Shown here: piece by piece, positions 8,650 to 19,581 of the stretch
Position numbering within the stretch: position 1 is the stretch's first letter
Layout: each line of letters begins with the position of its first letter
Assembly (NCBI GenBank): GCA_012861695.1
Contig: JAAOOA010000455.1
Span: 92,501 to 156,500 of the forward strand
Source: Trematomus loennbergii
Taxonomy: Eukaryota > Chordata > Actinopteri > Perciformes > Nototheniidae
Direction: 5' to 3'
DNA length: 64,000 bases
The notes under the pieces: model-generated
The model's database searches: none
What the model was told of the DNA's origin: nothing
What the model saw: the letters and a program-made list of their open reading frames with translations, nothing else
Position numbers and translations under genes: made by a program

Positions 8650-9636
8650 TTAAAGGGGACCTATCATGCAAAATGCACTTTTGTACGTCTTTTATACATG
8701 AATATGTGTCCCCGGTGTTCCAGGGAACTCACCAAGTGTCAGAAAACACAACCCTCTCTATTTTCCTCCATACCCAAATCTCTAAAAAAGGGGCTGCAAC
8801 GGATCTGATACAGACTGATCCAGATTTGAACACTTCTATGTCGTCACAGAAGTGGCGCTACGGTTATTGGGCCAACTCTCCACCTATCAGGGGAATGTGG
8901 GGTTGGGCCACGGCCGGCCATTGCTGCTCGAAAGCGCTGGAGACGCTGTAGTACATATGCCAGGCCTGTAAGTGGCGCTGTAGTCTGCCACAAAAGCAGC
9001 GAAGAAGACTTCCCGCGCATGGTTGCTATGGTTACCCTTCTGTTTATTCTCCGCTGTGGCTTTCTTTCTCCCTCCCCGAGGCAAGCATTTGCTCCCGCTG
9101 CTTTAATTCAATGCAATCCCTCCCCGTCGAGGCAAGCACTGTAATTCTCTCCGGTTAGTCCACCAGCAGATGACAAACACCCACCTCTCCGCCTCTTCCA
9201 AGGAACGAGGGGACCGTGCGGCAGAGTTTCAGTTTCAGTTCCTTTCGCCGGTCAAGATGTCCGTTAAAGTTGAAATCTTCCGGACAAAATTAGAAAAGTG
9301 CCGGTCAAAGGTCTTCTTTGTTATTTATTGAGCTTTAAAACAAATGAATAACGACTCTATATAATAAAACACGGAGGACGGAGATCTCTTTTTCTCCCCC
9401 TCTTGACTTGATCAGAGCACGGCTCCCCTCTCCTGCAGGGGGGCGTGGTCAGCTGCAGCTCACAGAATCAGCCCCCTGCAAAAATAGTGCTGGAGAACAG
9501 CACATAGAGCAAAATGAGGCATGGCTAAAATGCATGATCTGTTTGGTATTTTGAAAACAGAAACGTATAAATATACCTTATATAGGTATGGCCCTACAAT
9601 ATATCATTTAAATATAGCATGATAGGTGTCCTTTAA
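8650..9636. mobile_element. TTAA-flanked element, copy A
   Basis: Flanked by TTAA on both sides. The left end is AAGGGGACCTATCATGC and the right end GCATGATAGGTGTCCTT, forming imperfect terminal inverted repeats. TTAA flanks are typical of piggyBac- and Kolobok-type transposition; no transposase is present. It includes the arm sequence also seen in the 652-2287 foldback element (9248-9365) and one tgtccccggtgt unit (8707) that is expanded into a minisatellite in related copies in LRR introns. Confidence 0.75.
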
Positions 9637-10217
9637 TGTTTGTTCTTTCTGATGGAAAGTCAAGGTTGTAACTGTTTGCAGTAAAGTCGTGGGGCGCTGA
9701 AACTGCTGATTCTTTTGAATTTTGATATATGATAGTCAATACTTCAAATTTGAAGGAGGGTGAGCAAGCATCTTGAGGAACATTCATCATTAACTCCTCC
9801 AAAAAATATAGTTTATTCAATAATAATAATAGACAGCTGATAGGAATAATATGATTGTTAATATCATCATATTCATTCAGACAAACATCGATGAGACAGT
9901 TAATTAATGTACTTATTGCAGCAGTCTGCATAGATTTGGTACCCCTGCTGGTCTAAGAGTGAAACAAACTCATTCAGTTAAAATTCATTAAATGATGTCT
10001 GCCACCTTATATATTTCTATGTAAGGCTTTACTGATGTGCCACAATAATGTCACCAAATGTTATTGAGTTAAAATATTAATATTGTGGATTTCCAAGTTA
10101 ACATTGATTGATATGACTGCGATTAAATCAGCATATACTTCTGCCAGGGGATGCCACCCCTCAAAATCTCCTGCCACCCTCTGGCCACTCCATGAATATT
10201 TGTCTCGATCCGCCCCT
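9637..10217. other. Non-coding right part of hAT remnant
   Basis: AT-rich sequence shared with 43549-44149, including a subterminal ccaccctctggccac segment. Short minus-strand ORFs are not conserved between the two copies, so no gene is called. Confidence 0.6.
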
Positions 10218-10218
10218 G

Positions 10219-10262
10219 TGAACTATAACCTTCAGTAATGAACCTGGACCCTCAGACACAAA
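10219..10262 (+). pseudogene. NLRC3-like: Truncated N-terminal module exon (copy A)
   Basis: Only the last third of the exon remains (ttcagtaatgaacctggacc...acacaa), followed by the usual donor gtaagag at 10263. The acceptor and the SPVPSCLSLKSD part are missing. The hAT terminus at 10218 is followed by tgaacta and then directly by the exon tail, so a deletion of roughly 100 bp beside the transposon removed the rest; copy B at 44151-44293 still has it. Confidence 0.8.
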
Positions 10263-10940
10263 GTAAGAGTCTCTACTGTAACCTGACCTGAAGAGGATTC
10301 AGTATGTTGGTATCTGACATAGCCGTGGGAACATGTTTGAAATGGGGGGCTGTGGGGATGACACCAGGGCCGGTTCTGACCAGTTTGCTGCCCTAGGCAA
10401 GATTTCAGCTGGCAATGAAAAACCTCTACAAAAGACCAACACACTACAAACAGAGAAACCTATTGACATGGTGGACAGCTTATATAAAAAGGCTTCAAAT
10501 GTATTTAGTATTGTATGAACATGTTTTAATTGGGGGGTGGACGTCACATCCTCTAGGGGGGTCCAGATTAAAACATTTTAAAGTAAAATGCTTCAATCTG
10601 TTGCACTTTGAGCGCCCAATTACTAGAGACCTGATCTAGGGGGTACAACTCTAAACACCCTTATGAAAAAGATCGGTTTGCATTTTAATAATCAAATAAG
10701 TATGTGAACATAACCAATAACCTACCATAGCCAATAACAAATACATGGAACTTATTTTATTTTTGTGGTTCATTGATATCTTATTTTACCAGTTAACATT
10801 TATTTATGCATATTTTTTAATCTCTCCAGTTTTAAACGATATGTCTGGTTTACTGTCCTATAGTATACACTGGAATGATTTCAAACCTGTTTTTATTTAT
10901 CCCAATAATTATAAAGGAGTGCCTTGGAAATATTTGTTTA

Positions 10941-11469
10941 TGTAGGGGAAACTTCTGTGTAGCAATGCATTGGGAGTCACCGACTCAGGAAGGAGACAAG
11001 GTGAGAGTTGGAGCTTTTGATGTCAAACACTGATGGGTTTATTCAGAGTATCGGCCCGGAGGATTCACATCACAAGTCAAAGAGTCAGAGGTTCTGACTA
11101 CACGGTAGAGTTGCCACGTCAATTCTGAAGAGCCTCTCTCTATGCTATACCTTTTAACTGGTTCACAGAGAGAAATCAACATCTCTGAGAAGGAGTAGAC
11201 TAAACAGCTGGGAACACTGAGCCACCTGCGTCCGACACTCATGGCCTCAAGGATTTCACATCTTAGAGTCCACAAACACCGATAAAGAAGTGCCTCAGTG
11301 TTCTCACAACAAGTACCATTTGTGCCAGACAAGTTGACCGGTCACAAACTGGTGGCAATAACACATATGGCACCAAGACCTTTCCTTAAAGGAGATAACA
11401 GACATCAGAGTAGATCATAAAACGTCACAGAGCAAAAGGTTAGATATCTAGAAGAATTATTCCTTAACA
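10941..11469 (-). mobile_element. Solo LTR with 5-bp target duplication
   Basis: The 529-bp segment begins TGTAGGGG, ends ..TTAACA, and is flanked by gttta on both sides (10936-10940, 11470-11474). The paralogue at about 44955 has one gttta and no insert, giving the empty site. A minus-strand AATAAA near 11036-11041 suggests minus orientation. No internal retroviral genes are present, so it is a solo LTR left by recombination. Its exact family (ERV or Gypsy) cannot be told by eye. Confidence 0.85.
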
Positions 11470-11901
11470 GTTTACATAAATTAAAATCAAACCGTTTGAG
11501 ACCCACTGAGATAACTTAGACTAAAGTGAACTATCTGACACTGAGAGTCCTTCACCTCACTGAGCCTCAGTCTGACAGGAGAGCTCTCCCTCCACATCAT
11601 TGTAGAAACAGCTTCTTATATCCGTTAGCGCAGCAGAAGCTAACAACAATCCCCGCCGGTACCGGTGCGCCCTCTCTCTCTCTCTCACTTTGCCTGTGAG
11701 CTGCGGGCGCCTGATAAGCCAACATCCCCCACTTTCATCACTTACAGCGCCCATCTTACAGGGAGAATGGAAAATGTAACCGGGGGGAAAAGGGTGTTAT
11801 CTTTAATTAATTATGAATGTTGTTACATCAAAGCTGAACATTGGTTTTTTTCTTGTATTATATTTCCTTTTAATCTTGTTGTTTAATGAAACCCAGTAGA
11901 G

Positions 11902-12401
11902 CAGTGGTTCTCAACTGGGGGTCGCGGACCCGTTTCGAGTGGGTCGCGGATGTGTGAGTGAAGAAAAAAAGTTGAAAAAAAAAATTGGAATTTTTTTTTT
12001 TTGGGGAAAAAGTCAAACTTTTATTTTGAAGGCCCGATTTTCTTCTCAGAGTGTACCAGAATGCGTAGTTTATGTTAGTATTTCTAAAAATCTCCTGGGG
12101 GAGAATCCCCCCAGACCCCACTGCTGGGGTTGGGTTTCAGCATGTGTGCCTTTTTATATAGTTCAGCTTTGATTCCATCATCTCATTAAACCTTTTTTAA
12201 AAGTATACTTTAGTTCTGTGAAGGGATATAAGGGATATATGCACTGTACTTCACTTTTATTAATATTGTATGCTCAAAAGCGTATATATTACAGCACGAT
12301 TTTTTGTTGAATAGATTAGATTAGTGCTTCAAAATGTTGGGTCGCGATGTATTGACCAAGTAAAAAGTGGGTCCCGAGGCCTAACCAGTTGAGAACCACT
12401 G
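11902..12401. mobile_element. Charlie-type hAT MITE with perfect 8-bp TSD
   Basis: Terminal inverted repeats CAGTGGTTCTCAACTGG and CCAGTTGAGAACCACTG, followed inside by gggtcgcgga-type sequence, are classic for Charlie-like hAT elements. The direct flanks cagtagag (11894-11901 and 12402-12409) are identical. Paralogous sites at about 45388 and 38748 have a single cagtagag and no element, so the insertion is younger than the duplication. No transposase is encoded. Confidence 0.93.
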
Positions 12402-12642
12402 CAGTAGAGTACATTAACAAAGTGTAATTGAACTCTTGCTTCTTGTCATCATCAGAGATAGTAAATAATCTACTAGTGAGATCATCCTCACTCTCTACAT
12501 GTTGGACTTGAATGAATTTTAAAAACAGAAACCCAAAATAACGACTCAAAAACTCTACAAATCTTTAATCAGGTGAACAGTCATAGATCAACAGCTGCTC
12601 TTTAGATGAACTAATGATGTTTAAAACATGTTGTTTCCACAG

Positions 12643-12745
12643 ACAGAGAGCAGGGTCTCCAGTCCCCAGCTGTCTGTCTCTGAAGAGTGACCGGTCTATG
12701 GGAACCTATATACTTCAGTAATGAACTTGGACCCTCAGACACAGA
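12643..12745 (+). pseudogene. NLRC3-like: NLR N-terminal module exon, copy A
   Basis: The acceptor tttccacag ends at 12642 and a GTAAG donor starts at 12746. The exon has the PVPSCLSLKSD module. It is 103 nt, whereas intact modules (38805-38909, 45626-45730) are 105 nt. The loss falls in the ctatggg / ctatgtgg stretch near 12700, so the frame is broken unless the consensus is wrong. Confidence 0.8.
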
Positions 12746-13002
12746 GTAAGAGTTTCTACTGTAACCTGACCTGAAGAGGATTCTGTATTTTTATAATCTA
12801 ATATATGAAACTGTTCTTTAATGAAATCATGTGAGCAGTTTGTAAAGGGAACACGCAGCAGAGTACAGCAAGCTAACATTATTTGAGGATATTTCAATAT
12901 GCAATTATATTATCATTGTATCTGTGTATAAAATGGTTTTAAAGAGCAAGAATGTTGATAAATTCTGATTTAAACAAATATATATATCGTCCAAAACATT
13001 AT

Positions 13003-13390
13003 TTAAAGGTGGGGTAGGTAAGTTTGAGAAACCGTCTGGAGATACACTTTTTGTTATATTCCATGGAATGCTCTTAACATCCCGATAGCAATGAATATCT
13101 GAAGTGCTTTGACAAAAAATCCATAAATAAATATCATCTGTGGAAGCCGTAGTACTGTAAAAAGCACGACCAATCATCTGAGCCGGCCCGGCTAAAATAA
13201 CTGGATGGCCTACCTGCCTGTCAGCCTTCCATCTGTGCACACACTTATCTCGTGCCCTCATTGGTCATGTGCGCGTTCGTGTGTGTTGGAGGAGGGGCTC
13301 TGGAGGAAGTGGCAGATTTTCTCCAGTTGTGTATTTTCAAATTCTAGCGATCTCGAGCTGGTTTCTCCAAAATTACCTACCCCACTTTAA
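13003..13390. mobile_element. TTAA-flanked MITE (copy A, complete)
   Basis: Flanked by ttaa at 13003-13006 and 13387-13390. The terminal inverted repeats are AGGTGGGGTAGGTAAGTTTG and its near complement ending TTACCTACCCCACT. About 380 bp long, non-coding. The paralogue starting at 45985 has the left end and about 330 bp but has lost its right terminus. Confidence 0.85.
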
Positions 13391-14291
13391 CTACTTGGGC
13401 ATGTCTATGATATGTCTTTTTAAGATGATTATTAATAATAGTGATAACCTGGTGAGCTGGTTGTGTTTAGCATTAGCAGATAAACAGAGTTTTGTGATAT
13501 CACATGTAGAGTCAATACAAAGACCCAGATCTGTGCCTGGCAACAGGAAGGAAGTGAAGATGTTAAATTCATATCACCTGCGTATTCGTGCAGCGAGACA
13601 CATTTCAACTTGAGTGTAAAGTTAGTGACGCTCTGTTACAAAAACCTGTCAGAGTTGAGATTGAGCTCCTGTGGTCTCTGACGGTCTGAGGGGAATCAGA
13701 GAGGAGAACAGAGCTCTACAGCAGCTCATATTCAATCAGGGTTATTCATGTTCCTGTATAAACCAGAGACTGTCTGTGGTGCTAACAATATAGACACTGC
13801 TGTACTTATGACTTCATGAAGTTACTCTGAGTGAGGATGGAGCAGCTAATGTTAGCCTAGCTTTAATCAAACCCATCTCTTTAGAAAAAAACATTTAAAA
13901 TGTTTGTATGCTCATTGTGTTGGAGACAGACCTGACAAAGCATTAACTCAGGCTTTTTACAAATCAGTTTCATTCTGTTGTTATTTAGGCATCCTTTCCA
14001 TATGTTTATTGCTATGAATTCACAGCAGATTCTATGTGGGTTTATAAAGCACCGGGTTCATACAGCTGTGTGTAGATACAGGGAACATGTGCTCCTCTGG
14101 GTCAGGAATCCAGACAGGATGCTCTCTGGTTTTATGATCATGTGAACTGTAAGCTATCTACCTGATCACAAGGGTATATTATATAGACCTTTTTTTAAAT
14201 ATCAAACTAGAATGTTCCCCCTTGTTGTACCTTTGGTGAGAATCAGCTCCACTAATGTAAAGTGCTGTAAAGGATGTGTTCATCTCCACAG

Positions 14292-14524
14292 AGGGAAGAG
14301 GAAGAGTGGTGTTCCTGTGGGAGCAGCTGTCCAGCTGTGCTCTGTGTCAGGACGTCCTGAAGGATCCAGTCTCTACCAGCTGTGGACACTGGTTCTGCAG
14401 ACAGTGCATCACCTCATACTGGGAGCAGAGACCTCCATCAGGAGACCCCTCCTGTCCCCAGTGTGGAAAAGATCCAGAACCAGAGCTGGCCTGCAGACAG
14501 CCAGTCAGACCAGCTCTGTACGAG
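14292..14524 (+). pseudogene. NLRC3-like: RING-finger exon of copy A, out-of-frame RING
   Basis: Acceptor ccacag ends at 14291; donor gtaaga starts at 14525. The DNA encodes the C3HC4 RING of fish NLRs (CALCQD, CGHWFCRQC, CPQC) seen intact in copy B. Relative to copy B there is a 2-bp loss near 14320 and a 1-bp loss in the A run at 14467-14470. Together they remove 3 nt, so the exon stays open end to end, but the middle (from GVPV to ..KRSRTR) is read in another frame and the zinc ligands vanish. The RING would be non-functional if this is real. Confidence 0.8.
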
Positions 14525-14693
14525 GTAAGAGGCCGAACTCATGCAGCGTCTTATTCTTCTTCCTGGTTCATTTGTTTCTTTTTATTAGGTATTCTGTTGA
14601 AGAGCATAGACATTACAATGTTTATTAAACATTAGTTTATTGTTAGATTCTCAAAAGCATTTCCTGATTCTCTCCTGTTCTTCTCTTCAGCAG

Positions 14694-16499
14694 ATAGTGG
14701 TCTGCAGGAGGTTTTAGATGAACATAGGCTCAGTCTGAGGAGGAGATGTGAACGTGTGACTGAAGGAACTGATCAAAGTGAAACCCTCCTCAACAGGATC
14801 TTCACTGAGCTCTACATCACACAAGGCCTGAGTGAAGAGGTTAATACCCAACATGAGGTGAGGCAGCTGGAGACAGCTTCCAAGAAAGAGACCCTCCATG
14901 AAACTCCAATCAAGTGCCAGGACATCTTTAAAGCCTTACCTGACCAACAGACTCTCATCAGAGCGGTCCTGACCAACGGAGTCGCTGGAGTTGGAAAAAC
15001 CTTCTCAGTGCAGAAGTTCACTCTGGACTGGGCCGAGGGTTTGGGAAACCAAGATGTCAGTCTGGTGATCCCGCTCTCCTTCAGGGAGCTGAACCTGATC
15101 AAAGGTGAGCAGTACAGTCTTCTCAGGCTGCTCCATGTTTTCCATCCAACCTTACAGAAGGTCACGCAGAGCAGCTGGCTGTCTGCAAAGTGCTGCTCAT
15201 CTTTGACGGCCTGGATGAAAGCAGACTTTCTCTGGACTTCAGAAACAATGAGGTTGTGTCTGATGTCTCTCAGAAGTCCTCAGTCAACGTGCTGCTGACA
15301 AACCTCATCAGGGGGAAGCTGCTTCCCTCGGCTCTCGTCTGGATAACTTCCAGACCTGCAGCGGCCAATCAGATCCCTCCTGAGTGTGTGGACAGGGTAA
15401 CAGAAGTACGAGGCTTCACTGACGCCCAGAAGGAGGAGTACTTCAGGAGGAGATCGAGTGATGAAGACCTGTCCAGCAGAATCATCTCTCACATCAAGAG
15501 CTCCAGGAGCCTCCACATCATGTGTCTGATCCCAGTCTTCTGCTGGATCACTGCTGCAGTTCTGGACCACATGTTGACTACAGACCAGAGAGGAGAGCTG
15601 CCCCAGACCCTCACTGACATGTACTCACACTTCCTGCTGGTCCAGACCAAGAGGAAGAAGCAGAAGTATGAAGCGGGACATGAGACGAGTCCACAGCAGC
15701 TGACGGAGGCTGACAGGGAGGTTCTTCTGAAGCTGGGGAGGCTGGCGTTTGAACATCTGGAGAAAGGAGACATCATGTTCTACCAAGAAGACCTGCAGCG
15801 CTGTGGTCTTGGTGTCACCGAGGCCTTGGTGCACTCAGGAGTTTGTACAGAGATCTTCAAAAGAGAGAGAGTGATCTTCAAGAAAACAGTCTACTGCTTT
15901 GTTCATCTGAGCATTCAGGAGTTTCTGGCTGCAGTCTACATGTTGCACTGTTACACCAACAGGAAGACAAAGGTACTGAAGGACTTCCTGAGAAAAAATG
16001 GCCCTATGAGAACAGTATCAGCAGAGATCAGGAGTACCCATCCCTGGATGTCTTTCTAAAAGGAGTCATGGAGAAATCCCTCAGAAGTAAAAATGGCCAC
16101 CTGGACCTGTTTGTCCGCTTTCTCCACGGCCTCTCTCTGGAGTCCAACCAGAGACTGTTAGGAGGCCTGCTGGGTCGCTCAGACACCAGACCAGAAGTCA
16201 TCCAGAGAGCCATCAGCAACCTGAAGGAGATGAGAAGTGATAAAAGCTCTCCTGAAGGAGCATCAACATCTTCCACTGTCTGACAGAGATGAAGGACCAC
16301 TCAGTGCATCAGGAGATCACAGAGTTCCTGAAGTCAGGGAACAGATCAAAGGAACTCTCTGTGATCCACTGCTCTGCTCTGGCCTACATGCTGCAGATGT
16401 CAGAGGAGGTTCTGGATGAGTTGACCTGAGTAATTACAACACATCATGGGAGGGACGACAGAGACTGATTCCAGCTGTGAGGAACTGCAGGAAGGCCAA
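14694..16499 (+). pseudogene. NLRC3-like: FISNA-NACHT-helical exon, copy A
   Basis: A single large exon, as usual for fish NLRC3-like genes. The acceptor is cagcag at 14688-14693; the donor gtaagt starts at 16500. Order of parts: linker SGLQEVLDEH; FISNA region (about 14880-14960, KCQDIFKA); P-loop GVAGVGKT at 14978-15001; Walker [11 protein letters not shown] near 15195; ITSRPAA sensor region; winged-helix region ([15 protein letters not shown]); and a C-terminal helical part (QEFLAAVY). A 1-bp loss near 15162, relative to copy B, stops the first frame at 15298; the rest is open from 15190 to 16059. Further 1-bp losses near 15993 and 16425 break the end. No other insertions are present in the exon. 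Confidence 0.85.
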
Positions 16500-17200
16500 G
16501 TAAGTCCAGATGTGATTCACTTTATAAACTAATGTGGATCAGGAGTTTAATTATTCAAATAAACACGATAACATTTCTGCTGTTTAAATACTGAGAGGCG
16601 ACATGTCAAACACATGAAGGACTTTAGAGGTTCCTCAGCATGTGATCACACCACACAGCAGGACTTACAGTTATCAGTTATTATTACTTTCTAGTAGTTT
16701 CTTTATCATTAAAAACACACGATTTGATCACAATGTGTTAGAGTTTAAAATCAGATCTATATAATCTCCCACCAATAACAGAGTTATGTCTTAATGCTCA
16801 TATAGTGAGAACATCTGATGGTATCAAGTTTAAAATATTGAAACTTTATTGGTTTGTTAACTGTGTTTGTGTGCGCAGTACATTTCCAGATGCTCAGAGA
16901 AGACAAAACATCCATCATTCACATCTAAATATGAATTAACATTTAAATATGTACATCTCTCATATTGTCAAGTGATTTATTTAATTTCTGTTTCTTTGGT
17001 AACAGTCAGTGACGGCAGGAGCGCAGACATGTGATCAGATCACACTGACAACACATTACACTCTATTATTATATATTATTATATAAAATGGAAAAACAGC
17101 AAATCTCAATCAGAACATATCAAATATCTTTTTCATCAAATGCTTCAAGTTAATATGTTTCCTCTTTTTAACACATGTTGTAATATATGTGTTATTATAG
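16500..17200. other. Intron of copy A between NACHT and first LRR exon
   Basis: AT-rich intron, colinear with 49189-49886 of copy B. No element ends or ORFs of note were seen. Confidence 0.7.
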
Positions 17201-17373
17201 ACTGGCTAGCTGTAGACTCTCAAAGACTCACTGTGAAGTCGTGGCCTCAGCTCTGAAGTCTGACTCCTCCCATCTGAGAGATCTGGACCTGAGTAAGAAC
17301 GCTCTGAAGGATCCAGGAGTGGAGCTGCTGAGCTCTGGACTAAAGAGTCCAAACTGCAGACTGGAGCTCTCAG
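17201..17373 (+). CDS. NLRC3-like: LRR exon A1
   Basis: Acceptor ttatag, donor gtcagt. It encodes two ribonuclease-inhibitor-type half repeats: [20 protein letters not shown] and [20 protein letters not shown]. The exon is 173 nt where 174 is expected; one A is missing near 17366 (ctggagctctcag instead of ctggagactctcag), so the splice phase into the next exon is off by one. Confidence 0.85.
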
Positions 17374-17671
17374 GTCAGTTCACTGAATGAACTTCATCTG
17401 TTTGTATTTATGATTTTCTGAATTTGAACAAATACATTTAAATTATTTGTTCCACTTTTGCTAATGACTGCATATTGATCAGAGTAACAGAGAGAAGGTG
17501 AATGTGTGAGGGAGAGTGTTTGAGCTTCCACAGACTCACTCTGTGCTCCATGAGTCAGTGGAGATGCTGTCAGTACTGATGATCTGTGAGGGAGATGAAG
17601 GAGTTGATAAACATCTGATCAAAGTTAAAGTTCCAGATTATCAGTGGATTGTTTCTGCATCATCTCTGACA

Positions 17672-18452
17672 TTAAAGGGGACCTATCATGCAGAATGCAC
17701 TTTCTGATGTCTTCTCTACATCACCATGTGTCCCCGGTGTGTCCCCGGTGTGTCCCCGGTGTGTCCCGGTGTGTCCCCGGTGTGTCCCCGGTGTGTCCCC
17801 GGTGTGTCCCCGGTGTGTCAGGAGACTCACAAAGTGTCAGGAAATAAACCCCTCTCTCTTTTCCTCCGTACCCACATCTCTAAAAACGGGGGAACAACGG
17901 AGCTGATCCAGATTTGCTGCGTCATGACGACATTACTCAAATGTGGGCGGGCTTTAAACCCACGGGCCAATCAGAAACGTTGCTATCAGAAACAATGAGA
18001 CGTGTTCTGGAAGTAATATGGTCTGTGTTTACATTAGCATGCTAACACTCAGAGCTAACCTGTGCTGGAGAGAGTATGTGTGAAGAAGCAGGAAATCAAA
18101 AGGAACTCACCTTGTGGTAAACCTGAGAGAGAGAAAGAGTTTGAGCTCCATACTGTTTCAGAGAGAATCCTTGATGCAGTTTGGAACATGATGGAGTTTA
18201 ATCACGGCAGCATTTAGCTGAATCTGCCGGGTAATTCTGAGCAGGCATTAGCTCCCCCTCCTCTTCTTTTAAGCTAAGGACCCGAACCTGCTCTTCTCTA
18301 ACAGCTGGAACAGAGGGATATGAGGGATTTCTAAAATGCAGGATCTGTTTGGTATTTGGAGCAAAACACATCATAGAGATGTTTTTATATATTGTTATAT
18401 ATCTGAGACCCAGAATATATGCCTAAAGATAGCAGATAGGAGACCTTTGAAA
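17672..18452. mobile_element. TTAA element with 11-bp minisatellite, LRR intron (A, first)
   Basis: The left end AAGGGGACCTATCATGC follows ttaa at 17672. The decayed right end, agcagataggagacctttgaa, sits at about 18430-18452. The same element family as 8650-9636. At 17728-17820 a tgtccccggtg unit is repeated about eight times. Copies lie in the same intron position at 19582, 50353 and 52842, showing that element and LRR exons were duplicated together. Confidence 0.75.
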
Positions 18453-18540
18453 CCCTGTTTAACTCTGAACAGATTATTAAACCTGGAGTTATTTCAAACA
18501 GGAACTTTGTTTTCTAAACTTACATGTTTTCTTTATTCAG

Positions 18541-18711
18541 ACTGGAGTGGTGCAGTTTGTCAGAGATCAGCTGTTCTGCTCTGATCTCAGCTCTGAAGTC
18601 CAACATCCATCTGAGAGATCTGGACCTGAGTAACAACGCTCTGCATGATTCAGGAGAGAAGCTGCTGAGAGATCTTCTGGAGAGTCCAGACTGCAGACTG
18701 CAGACTCTCAG
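18541..18711 (+). CDS. NLRC3-like: LRR exon A2
   Basis: 171 nt, intact phase. Acceptor tttattcag, donor gtcagt. It encodes [20 protein letters not shown], then [20 protein letters not shown] and a closing [13 protein letters not shown] segment, the two-half-repeat exon typical of NLR leucine-rich repeats. Confidence 0.9.
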
Positions 18712-19106
18712 GTCAGTTCACTGACTCTCTGTTACTGCTGGAGATCTCATGTTTCATTAGATATTCATCCTGATTCTTCTACATCATTAACTTGCATCCA
18801 TTCAGTTGTAAATGTTGTTTTATTCATATTTTCATTTGTAGCTACTAAAGTAAGAACTGCAGACTTAGATGTTGTCTGATTCTTGAAGGAACTGGAATAG
18901 ATGTTAGTTGTAAAAAGTAAATCTATGTTTTTAATATTTAGTAAACGATAACGTCTGAATAAAGTTCATCTGAAGTAATATTAGTTTTACATTAATAAAG
19001 TTTACTTTCTGAAGAAGACATTTTGTTTTTGTTCCCATTCATTTAAATGTTGAGTAACATCTGATTATAAACTGATTTGTATCCTCATCATGTTTTCTTT
19101 ATTCAG

Positions 19107-19283
19107 TCTGGAGAACTGCAGTTTGTCAGAGATCAGCTGTTCTGCTCTGGCCTCAGCTCTGAAGTCTGACTCCTCCCATCTGAGAGATCTGAACCTGAGT
19201 TGGAACGACGCTCTGAAGGATTCAGGAGTGGAGCTGCTGATCTCTGGACTAAAGAGTCCAAACTGCAGACTGGAGACTCTCAG
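19107..19283 (+). CDS. NLRC3-like: LRR exon A3
   Basis: 177 nt, intact phase. Acceptor tttattcag, donor gtcagt. It encodes [20 protein letters not shown] and [20 protein letters not shown]. It has one extra codon in the loop after the second LxLxxN motif compared with its neighbours (WNDAL instead of xNAL). Confidence 0.9.
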
Positions 19284-19581
19284 GTCAGTTCACTGAATGA
19301 ACTTCATCTGTTTGTATTTATGATTTTCTGAATTTGAACAAACACATTTCAATTATTTGTTCCACTTTTGCTAATGACTGCATATTTATCAGAGTAACAG
19401 AGAGAAGGTGAATGTGTGAGGGAGAGAGTTTGAGCTTCCACAGACTCACTCTGTGCTCCATGAGTCAGTGGAGATGCTGTCAGTACTGATGAGCTGTGAG
19501 GGAGATGAAGGAGTTGATAAACATCTGATCAAAGTTAAAGTTCCAGATTATCAGTGGATTGTTTCTGCATCATCTCTGACA

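Larger units (their letters stand above)
6915..10218 (+). mobile_element. Composite hAT remnant, copy A (paralogue of about 40860-44150)
   Basis: The block is colinear with 40860-44150. It carries a GC-rich hairpin (7341-7431), a fragment of hAT transposase C-terminus (8225-8353) and a TTAA-flanked element (8650-9636). It ends with the hAT-style terminus gatccgcccctg at 10218. The left terminus (CAGGGGCGG) was not found, so the parent hAT is left-truncated. In both copies the right terminus abuts the same intron string, tgaacta, which shows that one insertion predates the duplication. Confidence 0.65.

Noticed and set aside
8673..8951. ORFs in TTAA element copies (8673-8951, 42598-42891) as a transposase
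   Set aside because: The two copies differ by indels that change the frame, and no catalytic motif is visible.
14812..15165. Minus-strand frames across the NACHT exons
   Set aside because: Antisense shadows of a conserved GC-richer coding exon.
17644..17906. Overlapping Cys/Pro/Val-rich frames across the tgtccccggtg arrays (also at 19554, 50325, 52814)
   Set aside because: They are produced by the 11-bp repeat inside an intronic element, and the frames change with unit number; no conserved protein.
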